Assembly: GCA_946402595.1 (NCBI GenBank)
Contig: CAMIWY010000041.1
Location: 1-8,962, forward strand
Origin: an uncultured Clostridia bacterium
Lineage (GTDB): Bacteria > Bacillota > Clostridia > Peptostreptococcales > Anaerovoracaceae
DNA: 8,962 nucleotides
Reading direction: 5' to 3'
Both the position numbers and the translations under genes were made by a program. Below are positions 5,986-8,962 of the stretch, piece after piece. How positions within the stretch are numbered: position 1 is the stretch's first letter; each line of letters opens with the position of its first letter. A model generated the notes under the pieces. The model did no database searches. It was not told the DNA's origin and saw nothing but the letters and a program-made list of their open reading frames with translations.

Positions 5986-7584
5986 ATGGCTGTTAAGAAA
6001 TTCAACAAAATGGTCAACCCTGAAAAAATCAAGGGTGACACCAGATACGGCGATCTGTATAAGCCGCATGGTAAGGTCAGAAAGCGCCGTGAGTGGAGAG
6101 GAGTAGGAGATACTCTTTACGATTACAGCAGATGGCTGGGAATCATGCTCACACTCGGCAAATTCATGTCCAAGCCTCGCAACATCAAGTTCTTCTTCAG
6201 ATACCGCTGGATGGCTAACTATCTGGCAGTACCTATGATGGTAGACAGATTCACTCAGGGCCTCAGAGGCGAATACCTCAGAATGACCCACGAGGAGCAG
6301 GATCTTATCATCATCGACGTTGCGAAGCTTCTGAACACCATGGCACGTGCCGACCGCAGGGTAGGTAACGATGAGGAGTTCTCCAAGATCAACGTACTCG
6401 TTGATGAGAACGAGATGACAGCAGTCATGATGGGATTCCCTAACCTGAAGTGCACATCCCGTGAGACTCCTTCAACATACGTATCAGTACTCCTGAACCA
6501 GCACGCTATGGAGCACTACATCGACGTAGCTCAGGAATACGGACTTCCTGGCGACGTCTGCCCGATGCCTGAGGCAGAAGCCGGTGTATCGATCGACGAT
6601 GATGCCCCTGTATTCGGAGCATGCGCTGTACAGTGCAACACAACATGCGACGGATCACTCCTCGGTAACGGCGTAATCTCCGAGAGACTCGAGAAGGAAG
6701 ACGGCATTCCTGTATTCCAGCTGCCGGCTCCGCTCCGTCACAAGGAAGATGATGTACAGGAATACGCTGCTGAGGAAATCAGAAGAGCTATCGCATTCAT
6801 CGAAGAGCACACAGGCCACAAGTGGGACTGGGATTACTACTTCGAATGCGCTAAGAGAGTAAACTTTGCGACAAAGTGCCGTAACGAGTGGCTCGACATG
6901 AACAAGACGGACTATCCGCAGATCTTCGGCGGAAACCTCGCACTTTACACAGAGACCAACTACATGGCTATCTGCGGCAAGGTTCCTGAATTCGAGAGAG
7001 CTGACAGACGTCTGATGAAGCTGGCAGAGAAGGCATACAAGAAGCGCAAAATGGCTGCTCCTGAGTACCGCCACAGAGCGATCGTATGGGGCGTTCAGTC
7101 GCACTACTACATGGACTTCCTCGTATGGCTCCTGAACTGCTGGGGAATCGTTCCTCTGACAGACATGCTTTCATGCATCAACACAGAGATGATCGCAGAG
7201 ACAGATACTCCTGAGAACAGAGAGCAGGCTTACTACGATATGGCCATGCTGACTGAAGAGATGATCATGCGTAACCGTACACACGGCGGCTACAAGGTAC
7301 TCCTCGACGACCTCTTCGAGTTCGTTGAACAGTACAACGCAGACATGATCATCCTCTGGGAGCACATCACCTGCAAGGCTCTGGATGGAATGCACGGAAT
7401 GTTCGAGGACAGAGCAAGAGAGCTCGGAATTCCTCTGATCTGGGTAGACCATCAGCTCTTCGACCCTCGTGTCGTTTCGAGACAGGGAGTAAGAGATCAG
7501 GTCAACAGCTACATGAGAACAGTCATGCAGGAAGAACCTCTTGACCCGACACTCGAGGTACTCGACGACGAGAATTCGTGGTAA
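5986..7584 (+). CDS. 2-hydroxyacyl-CoA dehydratase / benzoyl-CoA reductase family protein, HgdA/BcrC-like subunit with N-terminal extension
   Basis: The second, distinct subunit, 532 residues. Candidate cluster ligands are C156 (FPNLKCTSRE), C192 (GDVCPMPEAEAG) and C221 of ACAVQCNTTCDGS (C213, C217, C221). Their spacing of 36 and 29 resembles 38 and 27 in the partner subunit (C37, C75, C102). The C-terminal half carries the family's second Rossmann-like lobe, with ADMIILWEHITCKALDG (C463) and GIPLIWVDHQLFDPR. It is about 100 residues longer than usual subunits because of a basic and aromatic N-terminal extension (about 1-120), whose role is unknown. I chose ATG 5986, seven bases after AGGAGG; a GTG at 5983 overlapping the previous stop by one base would leave only four. 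Tight coupling to the previous gene supports an alpha-beta complex. Function beyond the family is inferred: probably accepts electrons ultimately from the operon's FAD/Fe-S protein. Confidence 0.86.
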   Translation: MAVKKFNKMVNPEKIKGDTRYGDLYKPHGKVRKRREWRGVGDTLYDYSRWLGIMLTLGKFMSKPRNIKFFFRYRWMANYLAVPMMVDRFTQGLRGEYLRMTHEEQDLIIIDVAKLLNTMARADRRVGNDEEFSKINVLVDENEMTAVMMGFPNLKCTSRETPSTYVSVLLNQHAMEHYIDVAQEYGLPGDVCPMPEAEAGVSIDDDAPVFGACAVQCNTTCDGSLLGNGVISERLEKEDGIPVFQLPAPLRHKEDDVQEYAAEEIRRAIAFIEEHTGHKWDWDYYFECAKRVNFATKCRNEWLDMNKTDYPQIFGGNLALYTETNYMAICGKVPEFERADRRLMKLAEKAYKKRKMAAPEYRHRAIVWGVQSHYYMDFLVWLLNCWGIVPLTDMLSCINTEMIAETDTPENREQAYYDMAMLTEEMIMRNRTHGGYKVLLDDLFEFVEQYNADMIILWEHITCKALDGMHGMFEDRARELGIPLIWVDHQLFDPRVVSRQGVRDQVNSYMRTVMQEEPLDPTLEVLDDENSW

Positions 7585-7621
7585 AATATAAATGCAGACT
7601 GAATTAACCGGAGGCATAACA

Positions 7622-7792
7622 ATGAAAAAGCTAGCACTTAAAGTACTTCTGTATGTTCTGACCGGAGGACTTGCATTCTTCGTAGTCACATTCACGGTTT
7701 ACTTCTTTAATCTGGACATGAAGCTGACTTCAGCGATCGAGCCGTTCCTGCTCAAGTGGTACGACAGGATCCCAAGGAATCAGCATCTGTAG
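7622..7792 (+). CDS. Small single-span membrane protein at the end of the redox operon
   Basis: 56 residues, unrecognised. A positive start (MKKLALK) leads into a hydrophobic helix (about 8-30, VLLYVLTGGLAFFVVTFTVY), then an amphipathic tail with PFLLKWYDRIPRNQHL. It looks like a membrane-anchored microprotein, not a cleaved secreted one, since no signal-peptidase motif follows the helix. GGAGG seven bases before ATG 7622 fixes the start; an in-frame ATG at 7592 has no ribosome binding site. The gap to the preceding dehydratase subunit is 37 bases and an intrinsic terminator follows, so it belongs to the operon. It could tether the complex to the membrane, by inference only. Confidence 0.72.
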   Translation: MKKLALKVLLYVLTGGLAFFVVTFTVYFFNLDMKLTSAIEPFLLKWYDRIPRNQHL

Positions 7793-7828
7793 CAGATCAT
7801 CAGAATTGCATAAGGTAAAAACGAAATG

Positions 7829-7856
7829 GCGGCATCCGGAAGGGTGCCGCTTTTCT
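7829..7856 (+). terminator. Intrinsic terminator of the redox operon
   Basis: GCGGCATCC (7829-7837), loop GGAA, GGGTGCCGC (7842-7850): nine pairs including one G-U, followed by TTTTCTT. It lies 36 bases after the last gene of the operon. Confidence 0.88.
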
Positions 7857-7918
7857 TGACAGCTGCTGCCGGCATCAGGCCATAAATGAATGGGGAAGTA
7901 ACGATCGAAAATCCGGGT

Positions 7919-7980
7919 AAAAAAATTTTTGAAAAAAGTTTAATTCCTACCTTGACAATGGGAAATAGAGATGCTATTAT
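7919..7980 (+). promoter_or_regulatory. Strong promoter with A/T-rich upstream element
   Basis: Consensus -35 TTGACA (7952-7957), 17-base spacer, -10 TATTAT (7975-7980). Just upstream, 7919-7945 is nearly all A and T, with A7, T5 and A6 runs in the position of an UP element (about -40 to -65). Start predicted near 7987. No ORF follows before the terminator at 8108-8134, so the product is probably a structured RNA. Confidence 0.78.
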
Positions 7981-7986
7981 AATGCT

Positions 7987-8134
7987 GCAAGGAGTTAGAA
8001 GACACTAACTCAGCAAACAACCAAGGTATTACTCGCCGGTTGTCACGCAGCCGGTGATTACTACACCATAATACTTTCATCCCTCTTACAATATCTACAA
8101 GCAAAAAACGCCGGAGATCCCGGCGTCTTTTGTT
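7987..8134 (+). ncRNA. Candidate small RNA or structured leader
   Basis: About 148 nt between a strong promoter and an intrinsic terminator, without a credible ORF. Predicted structure: hairpin 1, GAGTTAG (7992-7998) with CTAACTC (8005-8011), loop AAGACA; hairpin 2, CGCCGGTTG (8034-8042) with CAGCCGGTG (8048-8056), nine pairs including two G-U, loop TCACG; an unpaired pyrimidine-rich stretch (8057-8102) containing ATCCCTCTT; then the terminator hairpin. ACAACC (8017-8022) could instead pair with GGTTGT (8038-8043), competing with hairpin 2. This layout is typical of trans-acting sRNAs, the pyrimidine stretch serving as seed. It could instead be a regulated leader of larE by readthrough. I see no 6S, SRP, tmRNA, RNase P or known riboswitch signature. 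Ends are inferred from the promoter and terminator. Confidence 0.58.
8108..8134 (+). terminator. Intrinsic terminator of the candidate small RNA
   Basis: ACGCCGG (8108-8114), loop AGATC, CCGGCGT (8120-8126), then CTTTTGTT. The preceding A6 run (8103-8108) would give a U-run on the other strand, so it might also act in reverse. Confidence 0.86.
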
Positions 8135-8142
8135 GCATGGAA

Positions 8143-8175
8143 ATATGACACAGAGAACCGTCCCCACTGTCATAT
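8143..8175. repeat. Short palindromic REP-like repeat upstream of larE
   Basis: An 8-bp inverted repeat ATATGACA (8143-8150) / TGTCATAT (8168-8175) flanks CAGAGAACCGTCCCCAC. Read on the minus strand the core is GGGGACGGTTCTCTG. From memory, this core recurs in many Firmicutes genomes between genes and beside Y1-type (REP-associated tyrosine) transposases. Only one copy is in this window and no transposase is nearby, so identification rests on recall and on the inverted repeat. Confidence 0.55.
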
Positions 8176-8176
8176 A

Positions 8177-8185
8177 TGGTATAAT
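8177..8185 (+). promoter_or_regulatory. Extended -10 promoter of larE
   Basis: TGG followed by a perfect TATAAT (8180-8185) forms an extended -10 element, with no good -35 at the usual distance. Start is predicted near 8192, giving a leader of about 27 bases. The REP-like repeat ends two bases before it, so that element supplies the upstream promoter DNA. Confidence 0.62.
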
Positions 8186-8218
8186 TCGGTAATTGGTATG
8201 GGGCAGAGAGGAGGCATT

Positions 8219-8962
8219 ATGGACCTGAGAGATTTTTTTGAAGAGAATAACAGAATAGCAGTGGCTTTTTCAGGCGGTGTGGATTCGTCGTATCTGCTGT
8301 ATGCAGCGAAGCAGTGCGGCGCGGATGTGACGGCTTATTATGTGAAGTCGCAGTTCCAGCCTGATTTCGAATTCGAGGATGCGAAGAAGATAGCAGAGCT
8401 CACGGGCGCTGAGATGAAGGTGCTGAGGGTCGATGCGCTGTCTGATCCGCGGGTCAGGGCCAATCCTGACGACCGCTGCTACTGGTGCAAGAAAAACATT
8501 ATGGGTGCGATAACCCGCGCGGCTGCGGATGACGGTTTTGCCCTTGTGACAGACGGTACGAATGCCTCTGATCCGGCTGATGACAGGCCGGGAATGAGGG
8601 CTCTTAAGGAGTTCGGCATAAGGTCACCGCTGAGAGAGTGCGGGATAACCAAGGCTGAGGTAAGAGAGAGGTCAAGGGAAGCGGGCCTGCCTGTGTGGAA
8701 CAAGCCTGCCTATGCGTGCCTCGCAACAAGGATACAGACCGGCGTGGAGATCACGGAAGAGGACCTTGCAAGGACCGAGAAGGCCGAGGCGGAGCTCTTT
8801 GATATGGGCTTCAGGGACTTCCGCGTAAGGCTCAGGGATGGAAACGCGCTGATTCAGGTGACTTCCGGGCAGCATGACATGGCACTTGAGAGAAAAGAAG
8901 AGATAGACAGGCTGATCGGTGATATGTACGGTTCGGTTATAATAGATGAAGAGACCCGTTAG
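8219..8962 (+). CDS. larE: ATP-dependent sacrificial sulfur transferase LarE
   Basis: 247 residues. LarE adenylates the carboxylates of pyridinium-3,5-biscarboxylic acid mononucleotide, then gives up the sulfur of its own cysteine, a step in making the nickel-pincer nucleotide used by lactate racemase LarA and its relatives. Seen here: the PP-loop SGGVDSS (18-24), RCYWCK (C87, C90), DGTN (112-115), and WNKPAYACLATRI with the probable sacrificial cysteine C167, equivalent to C176 of L. plantarum LarE. With one cysteine at that site it looks like the sacrificial type, not the Fe-S-dependent type with three clustered cysteines. It is slightly shorter than the 276-residue L. plantarum enzyme. ATG 8219 is preferred, with AGGAGG four bases upstream; ATG 8198 would lie only about six bases after the predicted transcription start. 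The TAG is the last codon of the window, so the end is complete. larB and larC are not in view. It uses many AGG and GCG codons, unlike the central operon. Confidence 0.9.
   Translation: MDLRDFFEENNRIAVAFSGGVDSSYLLYAAKQCGADVTAYYVKSQFQPDFEFEDAKKIAELTGAEMKVLRVDALSDPRVRANPDDRCYWCKKNIMGAITRAAADDGFALVTDGTNASDPADDRPGMRALKEFGIRSPLRECGITKAEVRERSREAGLPVWNKPAYACLATRIQTGVEITEEDLARTEKAEAELFDMGFRDFRVRLRDGNALIQVTSGQHDMALERKEEIDRLIGDMYGSVIIDEETR

Noticed and set aside
7592..7621. Earlier ATG for the small membrane protein
   Set aside because: No ribosome binding site in front of it, while GGAGG is perfectly placed for ATG 7622, which also gives a typical Lys-rich start before the membrane helix.
7987..8134. 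6S RNA, SRP RNA or a nickel/cobalt riboswitch
   Set aside because: No long interrupted duplex with a central bubble (6S), no conserved SRP loop sequence, and no four-way junction as in NiCo riboswitches could be drawn by eye.
7940..8173. Minus-strand open frame of 77 codons
   Set aside because: It crosses the terminator hairpin, the candidate small RNA and the REP-like repeat; its first residues are just the translation of the repeat core.
1..8962. CRISPR arrays, tRNA or rRNA genes, complete insertion sequences
   Set aside because: No regularly spaced direct repeats, no cloverleaf or rRNA segments and no transposase frame were seen; the only mobile-type sequence is the short palindromic repeat at 8143-8175.

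Overview
The window looks like chromosome from an anaerobic Clostridia-type Firmicute. The signs are strong AGGAGG-type ribosome binding sites, sigma-A-type promoters, AGA-rich coding, a CsoR/CopA copper pair, and an oxygen-sensitive type of iron-sulfur metabolism (2-hydroxyacyl-CoA dehydratase / benzoyl-CoA reductase family). The species cannot be named from this sequence alone.

Left edge, minus strand (1-715): a copper-responsive unit. csoR is read first, then the start of a copper-binding protein (probably the ATPase CopA) that runs off the window. Upstream of csoR is a near-consensus promoter whose 17-bp spacer is filled by a perfect CsoR-type operator. A second perfect operator lies just downstream of the predicted transcription start and a third, degenerate one lies upstream.

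Centre, plus strand (about 843-7850): one probable operon of seven genes with short gaps and no internal terminator. In order: a 927-residue flavin/iron-sulfur NAD(P)H oxidoreductase with extra iron-sulfur domains at both ends; a HypA-like metal-binding protein with an acidic tail; two unrecognised microproteins (63 and 71 residues) separated by a strong RNA hairpin; two different subunits of the 2-hydroxyacyl-CoA dehydratase / benzoyl-CoA reductase superfamily; and a 56-residue single-span membrane protein. An intrinsic terminator follows. The likely logic is that the oxidoreductase takes electrons from NAD(P)H and passes them through its Fe-S clusters towards the dehydratase-like pair, with the HypA-like protein and microproteins helping assembly or regulation. 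No ATP-hydrolysing activator (HgdC/BzdQ type), CoA transferase or CoA ligase is present, and there is no hydrogenase or urease that would explain HypA. The substrate is unknown. This is the best candidate for an undescribed system here.

Right part (7851-8962): a strong promoter with an A/T-rich upstream element drives a stretch of about 150 nt that has no ORF, folds into hairpins and ends in an intrinsic terminator. It is a candidate small RNA or leader. A short palindromic repeat resembling the REP-like elements common in Firmicutes follows, abutting an extended -10 promoter for larE. LarE is the sulfur transferase of nickel-pincer nucleotide synthesis, and its stop codon is the last codon of the window. 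larE has visibly different codon use from the central operon and is probably a separate unit.
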